A stretch of 64,000 nt of DNA from Pedobacter steynii (GCF_900103665.1 NZ_FNGY01000013.1:124001-188000), one strand, 5' to 3'. Positions 1-9,454 are shown, counted from the first letter of the stretch. Numbers and translations are program-made. Notes: generated by a model not told the origin, from the letters alone.

Positions 1-2
1 TT

Positions 3-1364
3 GAGTTTATGGTTAACTATGGTAACAGCCTTGGTCTGGAAACCATTCAGGATAAAACAGGCAATGTCGTGATCAGGAAAGCAGCAACTGCCGGTATGGA
101 AAACAGACAGGCAGTGATCATGCAATCACACCTGGATATGGTTCATCAGAAAAATGGCGACAGCAATTTCGACTTTGCAACACAAGGAATTGAAATGTTT
201 GTAGATGGCGACTGGGTACGTGCAAAGGGAACTACGCTGGGAGCGGATAACGGAATCGGGGTCGCAACCATTATGGCCATCCTTGCTTCTTCTACTATTG
301 CTCATCCTGCCATTGAAGCTTTATTTACCATCGATGAGGAAACCGGAATGACGGGTGCTAAAGAACTTGATCCGGCTAATCTATCGGGAACTATTCTGTT
401 AAACCTGGATACGGAAGAAGATGATGAACTGACCATTGGCTGTGCCGGTGGGATAGATACGAACAGCATTTATCACTATAAACAAATACCAGCAGCTAAA
501 GATCACCAGGCGTATCAGATTACAATCAAAGGGCTTGTTGGCGGACATTCCGGAATGGACATCCACAAAGGAAGAGCAAATGCCAATAAGCTGATGAACC
601 GCTTGTTTTATGCGGGTCTTAAAGCAGTAGACTTACAATTGAGTACCGTAGATGGTGGAAGTTTAAGAAATGCAATTCCACGTGAATCTAAAGCCGTAGT
701 TAACGTTCCGGCAAATCAAAAAGATACCTTTCTTGCTTTTATAGCTGATTTTTCGGCGATTCTAAAAGAAGAATACCAAAGCATCGAAGCCGGGTTAAGC
801 ATCAGTGCTGAAGAAACTACCCTTCCTGAACATGGAATGGATAAAGCTGATTTCCAAAAAATTGTGAATGCAATTTATGCAATCCCTAATGGTGTATTTA
901 GAATGAGCCCTGATATTGCTGACCTGGTTGAAGCTTCTTCAAACCTGGCAAGGGTGATCATCAAAGGTGGTGAGTTTGTAACGCAATCCCTGCAACGAAG
1001 CAGTGTGGAAAGCACAAAAGACGATGTGGCTAATGCAGTAGGTGCAGCATTGGCAAATATGGGCTGTGATGTTTCCCGAAGCGGAGATTATCCGGGCTGG
1101 AAACCAAATGCAGATTCTGATATCTTAAGATTGATGACCGCGTTGTATAAAACAACCTTCCATTCAGAACCAAATGTAAATGCTTGTCATGCCGGTTTAG
1201 AGTGTGGTATTTTAGGTGCTCACCTTCCGGGAATGGACATGATCTCTTTTGGTCCTACGATTCATGGGGCACATTCCCCTGATGAATGCGTGAAAATCTC
1301 TTCGGTACAGAAATATTGGAGCTATTTATTGAAAGTTTTACAGGAAATCCCTGTTAAGAAATAG
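3..1364 (+). CDS. pepD: Aminoacyl-histidine dipeptidase (M20 family), 5' end missing
   Basis: Cytosolic zinc dipeptidase that splits Xaa-His dipeptides. The reading frame is already open at the window edge (GAG TTT precede the first ATG at 9), so roughly 30 N-terminal residues are outside. Family metal ligands are visible in order: the His of SHLDMV, the Asp of GADNGIG, the Glu pair of DEETG, the Asp of NLDTEED, and the His of GAHSP near the C-terminus. The lid domain with GGHSGMD lies between them. A strong hairpin terminator follows. Identity is clear from motif order and length; the true start cannot be seen. Confidence 0.95.
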   Translation, partial: EFMVNYGNSLGLETIQDKTGNVVIRKAATAGMENRQAVIMQSHLDMVHQKNGDSNFDFATQGIEMFVDGDWVRAKGTTLGADNGIGVATIMAILASSTIAHPAIEALFTIDEETGMTGAKELDPANLSGTILLNLDTEEDDELTIGCAGGIDTNSIYHYKQIPAAKDHQAYQITIKGLVGGHSGMDIHKGRANANKLMNRLFYAGLKAVDLQLSTVDGGSLRNAIPRESKAVVNVPANQKDTFLAFIADFSAILKEEYQSIEAGLSISAEETTLPEHGMDKADFQKIVNAIYAIPNGVFRMSPDIADLVEASSNLARVIIKGGEFVTQSLQRSSVESTKDDVANAVGAALANMGCDVSRSGDYPGWKPNADSDILRLMTALYKTTFHSEPNVNACHAGLECGILGAHLPGMDMISFGPTIHGAHSPDECVKISSVQKYWSYLLKVLQEIPVKK

Positions 1365-1380
1365 CCGGCAGGCTTAATGA

Positions 1381-1421
1381 ATCAGGTATATAGCATAGCG
1401 ATATACCTGATTTGTTCTTTT
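1381..1421 (+). terminator. Rho-independent terminator after pepD
   Basis: A perfect 11-bp inverted repeat (ATCAGGTATAT at 1381-1391, ATATACCTGAT at 1401-1411) with a 9-nt loop is followed by a T-rich run, 17 nt past the stop codon. Confidence 0.85.
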
Positions 1422-1496
1422 ATAAACCCGCAGAAAACTATTTTTTCTGAACCTCATAAATCATATACGCTTAACCTGAATTTTACAATGCAACCT

Positions 1497-1504
1497 TAGT
1501 TTTG
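1497..1504 (+). promoter_or_regulatory. Possible -7 box TAGTTTTG in the 1365-1675 gap
   Basis: Matches the Bacteroidetes TAnnTTTG element, but no clear -33 TTG is placed upstream, and the next start codon is 172 nt away. The rest of this 311-nt gap holds the pepD terminator and a sequence at 1517-1531 that resembles (13 of 15) the 15-mer repeated near 26-29 kb; nothing else was recognised. Confidence 0.3.
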
Positions 1505-1675
1505 CGCCATAAATATTTGGTTAGTATTTATAAGTTTAGGTTTAGTTGATACAGGAGCCCCGATGGATGTCGTGGCTTTTGTCTTTTATGACTAATCCGG
1601 ATCTGTAACTTTAATACATTGGAATGCTCTAATGTATAGAACCCTTACCATACACGACCTTAGCCATTTCCGAAT

Positions 1676-2791
1676 ATGAATAAAAAAGCACTTCCTATTG
1701 GTCTGTTTATCATGCTGTTGTTTCTGAGTTTTAAAAGTTCTGCTCAACTACAAACCCTCAAAGGCAGTAAACTGAGTGTGGAACAATTAGACAAATTTAT
1801 TAAAAAACAAATGGATTCTCTGGGCCTCCCAGGTTTATCATTTGCGCTGATCAATAAGGGTAAGGTGGTTTATCACCGCTCCCTTGGGGTTTCAGATATC
1901 GTGACTAAGAAAAAGGTGGATGCGAATTCCCTTTTTGAAGCGGCCTCTTTGTCAAAGCCCCTGTTCAGTTATTTTGTATTGAAGCTGGTTGATCAGAAAG
2001 TGCTGAACCTGGATACTCCTTTGTACAGGTATTTACCTTATCCGGATATTGCCAAAGATGAATGTTATAAACTGATCACGGCACGAATGGTCTTGTCTCA
2101 TACTACTGGCTTCCCAAACTGGCGTTACTTCGATAAGCGTGATGAAAACCGTTATAAATACGGTGAATTATATATCAGGTTTACTCCGGGAACGCAATTT
2201 GCCTACTCAGGTGAAGGGTATTCTTATCTTGCCAGAGTGATTGCGCATTTAAATCACCTGACTTTACAGACGCTGGATCCGTATTTTCAATCAGAGGCAG
2301 CTAAGCCGCTTCAGCTCAAAAATTCCTGGTTTAGTGGAAATGATTACATCACCAAACATAGGGTGAAAGGGCATGCTGATGGAAAGCTGACCGGCAAGCG
2401 ATGGCCAACTGCCTTTCCGGAGCAGGATTCAACCTGGTTTGAACCTGCAGGAGGATTACATACGGAGGCAGTAGATTATTCGACCTTTCTGATTGCGCTG
2501 ATGACGGGTAAAGGACTGTCAAAAAAGAGTAGCAATGAGCTGTTCAAAGAACAGGTGCAGCTCGATAAAAGTACGCCACATTTTCTGGTCAATGGAGATG
2601 CGGCATGGGGGCTGGGAATTGCAATCCGGCCCGTAAGTTATGGGGTAATATATGAGCATGGCGGAAATAACGGAGACGCTCAATCCGGGTTCAAGATCAA
2701 TAAAGCGAACAAAAACGGCTACGTGTTTTTTACCAATTGTGACAAGGGGGTCGTTTTTAACAAAAATATAGGCACTTTACTCGGCAATTAG
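1676..2791 (+). CDS. Secreted serine hydrolase, beta-lactamase class C / PBP4-like fold
   Basis: 371 aa. A signal peptide ends near SSAQ (residue 24), so the enzyme is periplasmic or exported. The catalytic SxxK motif is SLSK with Ser91 and Lys94; the second motif is Tyr177-Ser-Gly; the third is His328-Gly-Gly, replacing the KTG triad as is common in this family. Such proteins act as esterases, D-aminopeptidases or carboxypeptidases; the substrate cannot be read from sequence. It is monocistronic, convergent with the cytochrome gene, and separated from it by a two-sided terminator. Confidence 0.88.
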   Translation: MNKKALPIGLFIMLLFLSFKSSAQLQTLKGSKLSVEQLDKFIKKQMDSLGLPGLSFALINKGKVVYHRSLGVSDIVTKKKVDANSLFEAASLSKPLFSYFVLKLVDQKVLNLDTPLYRYLPYPDIAKDECYKLITARMVLSHTTGFPNWRYFDKRDENRYKYGELYIRFTPGTQFAYSGEGYSYLARVIAHLNHLTLQTLDPYFQSEAAKPLQLKNSWFSGNDYITKHRVKGHADGKLTGKRWPTAFPEQDSTWFEPAGGLHTEAVDYSTFLIALMTGKGLSKKSSNELFKEQVQLDKSTPHFLVNGDAAWGLGIAIRPVSYGVIYEHGGNNGDAQSGFKINKANKNGYVFFTNCDKGVVFNKNIGTLLGN

Positions 2792-2815
2792 AACCGTAAT
2801 TAAATCTGAGTTTAA

Positions 2816-2868
2816 AGCAGGATTTATGAATCTGGCATTTGAAGAATGCTGTACTCCTAAATCCTGCT
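2816..2868. terminator. Bidirectional terminator between convergent genes
   Basis: Eleven-bp arms AGCAGGATTTA (2816-2826) and TAAATCCTGCT (2858-2868) pair perfectly. The 31-nt interior contains a second small stem (GCATT/AATGC). It sits between two convergent stop codons. Confidence 0.75.
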
Positions 2869-2872
2869 GAGT

Positions 2873-3955
2873 TTATTTCTGTTTCGGCAAGCGCTTAATC
2901 CATTCTCGGATCAATTCCACACCTTCTTTATGAACAATGGTCCGTGCCAGTTCCGGCATCGCTGTTCCAGGTTCTGTACTGTTCATTCTATACAGGAGTA
3001 TGGATTGCTCAGGTACTCCAGGGACGATGTCGTAGTCTAAACCTCCGGCACCTCCACCGGCCGAAACCGGTGCTTTTCTCATGCCCAAATGATCAGCATT
3101 GGTTTCCTGATAATCTAAAAACAATCCGGTATTGTAAGCATCGCCACCTTTAGTATGACAATGTGCGCAATTTACATCCATATATGCCCTGGCCCTTTGC
3201 TCCAGACTATAGCGCTTTTTGTCCGTCCAGACTGGCAGCTGATGCACTTTGCTCAGCTCGGGCAATCCGGTAAGTCTGGCTTTGGCTACCCATTGGCTTA
3301 GTTGGTTTACCGTCTGTCCGCTAAGGGTAAAGTTGAGGTTTCTTGCCTTAGGGCCAATTGGGGTTAACGTTCCATCTTTGATGTGACACCTTTTACAGTC
3401 GTTGGTATTTGGAACCTGATAATTGGTGAAATACTTTTTCCCCTCTTCATCAAGTAACGTAATCGGAACCCGGGCTCCGGTAATGTGTTTCACTGCCTCT
3501 GTTTGTTCCTTGTTCCAGAGGTAGTTCATCACTTTCCATTTTTTATCCTTTGGATCTTTTACCAATAAACGGGTTTCAATCATCACTTTTTGATGCGCTA
3601 CATTGGTATACGCGAAATTTTTAATGATGATGCTGGAATCAGGAAAGTCTAAAGCACCACTTTCGGTATATTTTATGGCCTTGCCGGCCGGTAAAACGAT
3701 GAACCGGTCTTTAATGGCATAGTCGGTAAACAAGGGAGTGCTCAATTCATAACTAAAAATCCCGGCTGCGGGATTCAGGTCTTTGAGTTGTCCTTTGAAA
3801 AAACCGTAATCGGAAAGCTTCTCTTTAAATTGGAAATCCCCTTGATTTACAGGCTTGGTTTTATTTTTGCAACCCTGCTCCATCAGCACGGAAAATGTAG
3901 TGCTAAAGAGGAGCAAGGTGCCAAAAAGATAAGTTTTACGCATCTTTATTTGCAT
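2873..3955 (-). CDS. SO2930/HNE_0200-family diheme c-type cytochrome
   Basis: 360 aa, exported or lipid-anchored: a hydrophobic N-terminus is followed by a weak lipobox at Cys29. Two haem-attachment motifs are present, Cys187-x-x-Cys190-His191 and Cys263-x-x-Cys266-His267, the second in the usual AHCHTKGG context. The family (TIGR03806) is known to travel with a parallel beta-helix protein (TIGR03805), and that gene lies immediately upstream here. The annotated start overlaps the upstream stop by 10 nt; Met5 at 3943 would remove the overlap and is equally plausible. Biochemical role is unknown; electron transfer at the envelope is inferred from the haems. Confidence 0.85.
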   Translation of the reverse strand: MQIKMRKTYLFGTLLLFSTTFSVLMEQGCKNKTKPVNQGDFQFKEKLSDYGFFKGQLKDLNPAAGIFSYELSTPLFTDYAIKDRFIVLPAGKAIKYTESGALDFPDSSIIIKNFAYTNVAHQKVMIETRLLVKDPKDKKWKVMNYLWNKEQTEAVKHITGARVPITLLDEEGKKYFTNYQVPNTNDCKRCHIKDGTLTPIGPKARNLNFTLSGQTVNQLSQWVAKARLTGLPELSKVHQLPVWTDKKRYSLEQRARAYMDVNCAHCHTKGGDAYNTGLFLDYQETNADHLGMRKAPVSAGGGAGGLDYDIVPGVPEQSILLYRMNSTEPGTAMPELARTIVHKEGVELIREWIKRLPKQK

Positions 3956-5229
3956 TGGTATGGGCTAATGTTGGTGTTGGGTTTCCAGTTTTCAGGTTTC
4001 GCGATGTTGAGGAAATCGGCATTCACGAAGACATTGTCGCCGGGCTGTTTGATACAAATAGAATCCGGATTTGCTGCGGTTCCTTTAGTCAGGATATTGC
4101 TGGTAATCCCATCGTACATAATCCAGGGAATGCGTTTGTTTTTACGGGCAGGATCCAACCTGTTCAGCTGAGCTTCTGTAGCCACAAGCAATTGTCCGAT
4201 CCGGTGTTCATAAGCAGGCTTAGGAAAAGCAGGTCCCATTTCTATAGTATTGTCGTGGATCCTGATGTTTTTCGGAATAGGGGAGTAATTGGCATTGATC
4301 TTTTCGCCGGCTTTCTCATCTACGGCAAAGCCCGAAGCAATGGTGATGGAAGAGGTGTTATTATTAATAATTTTATTGTTGTAGATTTCAATGTCTGAAG
4401 CCGCGAGGATGATGATTCCGCTTCCCGGCGAGGCATTTCCAACGCCCCAGGTGGTGCCGAAACTACCTGCTTTAGCGAAATTTCTAAAGTTGTTGTCATG
4501 GATATTATTGTTGTAAACTTTCACATGGCCCCCTCTTTTTGAAAGGTCAGGAAGGTCAAAAATTAAGAAACCTGCGGTATTGTTATAGAACTCATTGTCG
4601 TAGACTTCTGCATTGGAGGTATTCTCAATTTCACAACCAGCCACATTTTTAGCTGCCTTACATTTTCTGACGATGGCACTGTCGGTCTGGCCAACATAAA
4701 TTCCGGCGTCCGAAGAACCTTCTGTATAGCAGTTTTCGATCAGCACATTTGTACACAATACCGGATAGATGGCATAGCCGCCGCTGGTAGAATCGGCTTT
4801 GCTCCATACCGCATGGAGATTGGTTACCGTCACATTGCTGCTCTTGTTGATTTTTAGCAAATCGCCTTTGGAGTCCCTGATGGTCATGGCATCAATGGTA
4901 AAGCCTTTCACGTCGGTTACCCGGATGCCTTCGCCACCCTGCGTCTGTCCGGAGAAATCAAGAAAAGTCTTGTCATGGCCTTCCCCCTGAATCAGGATAT
5001 GGTTGACCTGGGCAATACTCAGGTTGTCAAATTTATAGTTTCCTGCTTTGAGGAGGATACTTGTGCTGTCTTTTAAAGATAAAAAAGCTTCCGCAATTTT
5101 AGCCTCTTCACCGGGTTTGAAACTGAGGACAGTGGTGTAAGTGTCTGTCTGGTTTGTTTTGCGGATACAGGAGCCCAAAATACCGGTCATCAGTAATAAG
5201 AGGAGTGATGTAGTGAGGGAGTGTTTCAT
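3946..5229 (-). CDS. Right-handed parallel beta-helix lipoprotein (TIGR03805-like)
   Basis: 427 aa. An upstream in-frame ATG at 5274 lies inside the preceding gene; the start at 5229 is preferred because it begins a clean lipoprotein signal ending in LGSC. The body consists of repeated strands of the form xVxVxNNxIxxNNxxGI, typical of pectate-lyase-like beta-helices, with many stacked Asn residues. The combination of this protein with the diheme cytochrome is a recognised family pairing. No lyase catalytic residues were identified, so enzyme activity is not claimed. It is 25 nt downstream of the TonB receptor, in one operon. Confidence 0.85.
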   Translation of the reverse strand: MKHSLTTSLLLLLMTGILGSCIRKTNQTDTYTTVLSFKPGEEAKIAEAFLSLKDSTSILLKAGNYKFDNLSIAQVNHILIQGEGHDKTFLDFSGQTQGGEGIRVTDVKGFTIDAMTIRDSKGDLLKINKSSNVTVTNLHAVWSKADSTSGGYAIYPVLCTNVLIENCYTEGSSDAGIYVGQTDSAIVRKCKAAKNVAGCEIENTSNAEVYDNEFYNNTAGFLIFDLPDLSKRGGHVKVYNNNIHDNNFRNFAKAGSFGTTWGVGNASPGSGIIILAASDIEIYNNKIINNNTSSITIASGFAVDEKAGEKINANYSPIPKNIRIHDNTIEMGPAFPKPAYEHRIGQLLVATEAQLNRLDPARKNKRIPWIMYDGITSNILTKGTAANPDSICIKQPGDNVFVNADFLNIAKPENWKPNTNISPYQCK

Positions 5230-5254
5230 ATTTGGTTCGTTTTTGTGGGTTTGA

Positions 5255-8008
5255 TTAAAAGATATTGTAAGCATAGGTCACATAGTATACCGCTCCGATA
5301 TTTGGATTGGCAACCCCTGTGGTATAGTATTGATTGGTAATATTGGTGGCACCCAGCCTGATTCCAGAACGTGCCTTGATGAGCTTGTAACTGATCTGTG
5401 CATCAATCACCGCCGAACTCGGTACCTGACCAGCTGCAAGACCTCCGGAAACGACATAGAAATATCCTGGTTTATAACGCAGGCTGGTGCTGAATGACCA
5501 TTCTTGTTTTTTACCGAAACCACTGTTTCCAAATTCCATATTGATGTGGTAGCTCGGAGTGTTGAAGTTGTTGATCTGAGAATTGTTCTTATTCTTAATA
5601 TGGTCTGAAAAGTAATTGACCTTGGTCAGGAAATTATGGCCGAGGTCTACACTGACACTGGCGGCATAGCCATAGGTATTTACCATTTGCCCGCCGTTAA
5701 AGGCAATGTTGTATTGAATATAGGTGCTATGGTCTTTAAATGCAGTCACATCATTTGTACCTGGTGTATTGGCAACATTTGCATAGCCAATAAAGTTTTT
5801 CCAGGTAGCGTAATAACCCAGCACATCGAAGATCACCCGCTTTCCGATCAAGGCTGCATAGCCGAGTTCAAATGCGTTGACCGACTGTGGTTTGATATCA
5901 TTGTACTGGAATTTCTGAAGTACACCTGCATCGCCTGTTTGCTGGTATTTGGTGACACTTTCCAGGGTATAAGGTGGGAATTTGTTAAACTGATAGTTGT
6001 CATTTAACAGGAGAGAAGAGCCACCGGAAGAAAAGCTGTTGTAGCCACTCAGCGTATTTTGCAATGCCTGAATGTTGGAAGGAAAACTATAGGCATTCTG
6101 ATAAGAGAACCTGATGAAATTTTCTTTTACTGCTTCAAAAACTAAGGAAGCCCTTGAAGTGACTTTTGGCGAGGAAAACAACGTGTTTTTATCATAGCGG
6201 AAGGAGCTGCTGATGTTGAGTTTATCATCGGCAATTTTCTTGGCCAGCTGAATATAAGCACTGTATTCTTTCACATTGATGGGCTTGCTCTTATCCGGAA
6301 AAAGCGTGTTTTTACTGTTTAAGCTATATAAACGCCAGTTTGCGCCTGCGATGACACTCATGAACTTTACGAGATCACTAAAGTTGTACTGTGCTTCCGC
6401 ATTGTATAATTTACTGCGGTCGAGGAAGAGCGTGCCTCCGTCGGAAATAGGGGTATTGGTAATGCTGTCTTTCAGCCGGTTAAAGAGTGGGCTTCCCAAC
6501 TCTGCCCGTCCCTGATCTGCAAATGCGCGTGCAGCTAAATGTGCTTCATTTAGCCCTGATCCTCCGGCCAATGCATTGATCAGACCGTAAGTATATTCCG
6601 GATACCATCCTCCGGTATTGCCGTCATAACTTGTTTTCCAGGATTCATTGATGTATTGTGCGGTAGGTCCGGCAACGATGGTCCGCCCGGAATTCTCCTG
6701 AGTGGTATACGTACGGACAAACCATTTGTCACTTTTAAGTTCCATTTTGTATTGACCAACTTTAAAACCTTTCAGCTGATAGCGGGTATCATTGGTGTAT
6801 ACAATATTTCCCGTTCCGTAAGTTCCGGAGATGAGTGCCTCGAGTTTTGGATTGATCTTATAGCGCAGTTCTGCATTTACTTTAAAAAGCCTTGCTTTAT
6901 TGTCCAGGTAGCCGTATTCCGGGTAGCCGGTTCTTGCTACATAATTCGACTTGGTGAGTAAGGGATCGATAATTGGGGCCAGCGCAGGATCTCCTGCCAG
7001 TGCGGCCTGCAAAAAAGGAGAAATGTCAACAGAGGTCGCCCCTCCATAATAGTTTGCACCATTGTAATTGGGGTCGTTAAGGGCCGTTCCCGGTCCGTTT
7101 TTATTGCTGGCATCATTTGCCACCCAGTCTTTTGCCTGCGTATATTGAGAATTAATTTTAAAGGCGAATTTCTCATTGATCTGTTTCGCATAGCGAATGG
7201 TCCAGTCGTAATAAGCGGAGGGGGCTACCGGATCATTGTTATTTTTGTTGTTCAGGTGATTGGCCCCCTGAGTGACGAGCACGCTTAAACCCTGATATTT
7301 AAAAGGGTCTTTGCCAGACATGATCATCGTTCCGTTCAAACCTCTGGAACCATAAAGTGCAGATGAGGCTCCGGAAAGCATTTCTATATTGTCTACATCG
7401 AGTTGTGTTAAGCTGATGGCCGAGCCAAGGGGGAAGTTAAGTCCGGGTGCCTGATTGTCCATCCCGTCCACAATCTGCGTGAAATTGGTATTCCCACTTG
7501 TATTAAATCCCCTGGTGGAGATACTGGTAAAACCGATGCTGGAAACCGTTACATCCACTCCTTTTAAGCCCTGGATCATGTCCATATAGTTTAACTGAGG
7601 CGAATTGCTGATCTCTTTGCTGCTGATTTGTTCGATCGTGACGGGGGAGGCCAGCTTTTTTTGCACCGTTCTGCTGGCAGAAACGACCACTTCCTGTCCG
7701 AGTACGGACGCAGGCTCCAATCCGATTTCCAGGATGACGGAGAAACTTTGAACAGCGACTTCTTTAGGTTCGTAGCCGATGGAGGAAATGATCAGGGTAA
7801 GCGGGAGTTTCTTTGATGTTTTCAATTGAAACCTGCCACGGTCATCAGAATAAGTGCCTTCTGTGCCATTTTTTACCTTTACAGATACCGCATAAGCAGC
7901 TTCCTGCGTGGCGTTGTTCTTAATATTTCCTTTGATTAGATTTTGCGCCCTGAGGGAATCGGGCATAAAGAAATAAAGAATCAGGCTAAGTAACATGACT
8001 TTGTTCAT
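5255..8008 (-). CDS. TonB-dependent outer-membrane receptor with carboxypeptidase-regulatory-like domain
   Basis: 917 aa. Signal peptide ending SLRAQ, then a CarboxypepD_reg-like beta-sandwich (about 25-105), a plug domain (about 115-240; ISTRGFN, QIVDGMDNQAPGL, IEMLSGASSALYGSRGLNG), and a C-terminal 22-strand barrel ending in an aromatic residue (YNIF). First gene of the receptor/beta-helix/cytochrome set. It lacks a SusD partner, so a SusCD glycan system is unlikely. Substrate unknown; co-expression with a diheme cytochrome hints at a redox-active or metal ligand, which is inference only. Confidence 0.93.
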   Translation of the reverse strand: MNKVMLLSLILYFFMPDSLRAQNLIKGNIKNNATQEAAYAVSVKVKNGTEGTYSDDRGRFQLKTSKKLPLTLIISSIGYEPKEVAVQSFSVILEIGLEPASVLGQEVVVSASRTVQKKLASPVTIEQISSKEISNSPQLNYMDMIQGLKGVDVTVSSIGFTSISTRGFNTSGNTNFTQIVDGMDNQAPGLNFPLGSAISLTQLDVDNIEMLSGASSALYGSRGLNGTMIMSGKDPFKYQGLSVLVTQGANHLNNKNNNDPVAPSAYYDWTIRYAKQINEKFAFKINSQYTQAKDWVANDASNKNGPGTALNDPNYNGANYYGGATSVDISPFLQAALAGDPALAPIIDPLLTKSNYVARTGYPEYGYLDNKARLFKVNAELRYKINPKLEALISGTYGTGNIVYTNDTRYQLKGFKVGQYKMELKSDKWFVRTYTTQENSGRTIVAGPTAQYINESWKTSYDGNTGGWYPEYTYGLINALAGGSGLNEAHLAARAFADQGRAELGSPLFNRLKDSITNTPISDGGTLFLDRSKLYNAEAQYNFSDLVKFMSVIAGANWRLYSLNSKNTLFPDKSKPINVKEYSAYIQLAKKIADDKLNISSSFRYDKNTLFSSPKVTSRASLVFEAVKENFIRFSYQNAYSFPSNIQALQNTLSGYNSFSSGGSSLLLNDNYQFNKFPPYTLESVTKYQQTGDAGVLQKFQYNDIKPQSVNAFELGYAALIGKRVIFDVLGYYATWKNFIGYANVANTPGTNDVTAFKDHSTYIQYNIAFNGGQMVNTYGYAASVSVDLGHNFLTKVNYFSDHIKNKNNSQINNFNTPSYHINMEFGNSGFGKKQEWSFSTSLRYKPGYFYVVSGGLAAGQVPSSAVIDAQISYKLIKARSGIRLGATNITNQYYTTGVANPNIGAVYYVTYAYNIF

Positions 8009-8095
8009 ATTTGGTTTGGTTTAGGTTGGCAACAAAATTTTAAATAATAAAATAGCTTAAACCCCTTTTACCGTCATGAAACTACGTGAGTACCG

Positions 8096-8698
8096 CTATT
8101 TTCTTATTCCTGTAAAGATCAGTGATACCAAAAATTTGATATCCTGAAGACTTTGTGTGTAGTCAATTTCAGTTTCCCCTTTCAGGATCGCCTGCTGTTC
8201 TACACTATGTTTTAAAGCATCTGTAAGGTTGATGAGTACGGAGGCCGTATTTTCCGGATCAGTCATCATCAGGTTTTCCTCTTTTGCAGCTTTTTCCAGC
8301 AGCTGTGTTAAGAAGATCTTCTCCCTTTTCATCAATGCATTGTACAATTCAAAAAAACGTGGTAAGATCTTATTTAGGGTATCCACGGATACCCGGTTCA
8401 TATTGAGCACGTTTTTATAATAATTAAACCTCGACTCCAGATAAAATGCAGTCCTGTTTTCTACTCCCTCTTTAAGCAAGGTGGTTTCCTGAAGAGAATT
8501 GATGAAATCTTCACCTTCCTTAAGTGCCACCTCAATAAATATATCTTCCTTATTCTTATAGTAATAGTACAACGATGCTTTATTCAGGCCAACCGCCTGA
8601 GCAATATCATCAAGGGTAGTCTTATCGAGGCCAAACTTTGCGAAACATTGCATGGCTGATCTTCCTATCTTTTCCTTTACCAGTTCTTTTTTACTCAT
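8096..8698 (-). CDS. TetR/AcrR-family transcriptional regulator
   Basis: 200 aa. N-terminal TetR helix-turn-helix (about 8-55) with the characteristic TTLDDIAQAVGLNKASLYYYYKNKEDIF segment; the rest is an all-helical ligand/dimerisation domain. It sits 87 nt upstream of the TonB receptor on the same strand, with no terminator seen between, so it probably controls and may be co-transcribed with the receptor/beta-helix/cytochrome genes. A long imperfect inverted repeat lies just upstream of its start and is a candidate operator. Ligand unknown. Confidence 0.92.
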   Translation of the reverse strand: MSKKELVKEKIGRSAMQCFAKFGLDKTTLDDIAQAVGLNKASLYYYYKNKEDIFIEVALKEGEDFINSLQETTLLKEGVENRTAFYLESRFNYYKNVLNMNRVSVDTLNKILPRFFELYNALMKREKIFLTQLLEKAAKEENLMMTDPENTASVLINLTDALKHSVEQQAILKGETEIDYTQSLQDIKFLVSLIFTGIRK

Positions 8699-8724
8699 AT
8701 CCCTTCCTTAAAACTATAAACATA

Positions 8725-8770
8725 TTTTCAATTTTCCAAATGTTTTAACAAAACGTTTGAAAATTGAAAA
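8725..8770. promoter_or_regulatory. Inverted-repeat candidate operator upstream of the TetR gene
   Basis: Arms of about 21 nt (8725-8746 and 8750-8770) contain matching CAATTTTC/GAAAATTG outer blocks and AAAnGTTTT/AAAACnTTT inner blocks around a 3-nt centre, with a one-base bulge. Position 27-72 nt upstream of the regulator start fits autoregulation. Confidence 0.5.
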
Positions 8771-8838
8771 ACTATTGTTACTTCTTGTAAACTTAACAAT
8801 TCAGTGGTCCAGTTGCTATACTTTGATCTCATCCTTAA

Positions 8839-8880
8839 TAAAAAAGCAGGCATTTCAATCTTAAGATCGAAATGCCTGCT
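8839..8880 (-). terminator. Terminator of the OmpA-like lipoprotein gene
   Basis: Arms AGCAGGCATTTCAATC (8845-8860) and GATCGAAATGCCTGCT (8865-8880), one mismatch, 4-nt loop. Read on the minus strand the stem is followed by a run of six T, as expected for a gene ending at 8936. The remaining gap up to the TetR start holds the inverted repeat described separately. Confidence 0.85.
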
Positions 8881-8935
8881 CCTAAATTTCCAGCCATCAC
8901 AGGGTGTATCGTAGCTGTTGGATGATGTTTGAATG

Positions 8936-9454
8936 TTATTTTAACAAAGTAATTTCAACCCTTCTGTTTTTTAATCTGCCTTCTTTGGTTTTATTATCAT
9001 CGATCGGTTTGCTGTCGCCAAGACCTGCAGTTGTAATTCGTTCTGCGTTAACCCCAAGGCTAACCAGATAGGTTTTGACTGAAACGGCACGCTTCTCAGA
9101 AAGCCATTGATTGTATTTTGCCTCTCCGGTTTTATCAGAATGACCTTCAATAAGAATGGTTCTTGATTTGTCTTTCTCTCCGATTACTTTAGCAACATCA
9201 GCAATTCTTTTTTTGGATTCCTGATTTAATATGGAGGAGTTGGTAGGGAACAGGATCTCCGAACTAAAGGTGAACTTAATACCAGCCTCTGTTCTTTCTA
9301 CCTGATCCTTAGGTAAGTCTTTCTTGATTTTATCCAGCTCTGTATCAGTTGTTTTCTCCACAGGTGATGGGGTGGTAACCACCGCCTTTTTCGTTTTGCA
9401 GGAAAGGGTAACGGTAAGCAATAGTGCTAAAACTAGTTTCGTTGTGTGTGTCAT
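8936..9454 (-). CDS. OmpA-family C-terminal domain lipoprotein
   Basis: 172 aa. Lipoprotein signal ending TLSC (Cys19), a short Lys/Thr-rich linker, and an OmpA/MotB peptidoglycan-binding domain (about 60-172). Diagnostic residues are present: FxxxSxxLxxxxxxxI, the IEGHSDKTGEAKYNQWLSEKRA segment, and the closing LKNRRVEI. Likely anchors the outer membrane to peptidoglycan by binding diaminopimelate. It stands alone with its own terminator. Confidence 0.9.
   Translation of the reverse strand: MTHTTKLVLALLLTVTLSCKTKKAVVTTPSPVEKTTDTELDKIKKDLPKDQVERTEAGIKFTFSSEILFPTNSSILNQESKKRIADVAKVIGEKDKSRTILIEGHSDKTGEAKYNQWLSEKRAVSVKTYLVSLGVNAERITTAGLGDSKPIDDNKTKEGRLKNRRVEITLLK

Noticed and set aside
3788..4398. 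Open frames of 127 and 147 residues opposite the cytochrome and beta-helix genes
   Set aside because: They are antisense shadows of genes with clear motifs.
5230..5274. Extended N-terminus of the beta-helix lipoprotein from the ATG at 5274
   Set aside because: It starts inside the upstream receptor gene and would place 15 polar residues before an otherwise perfect lipoprotein signal.
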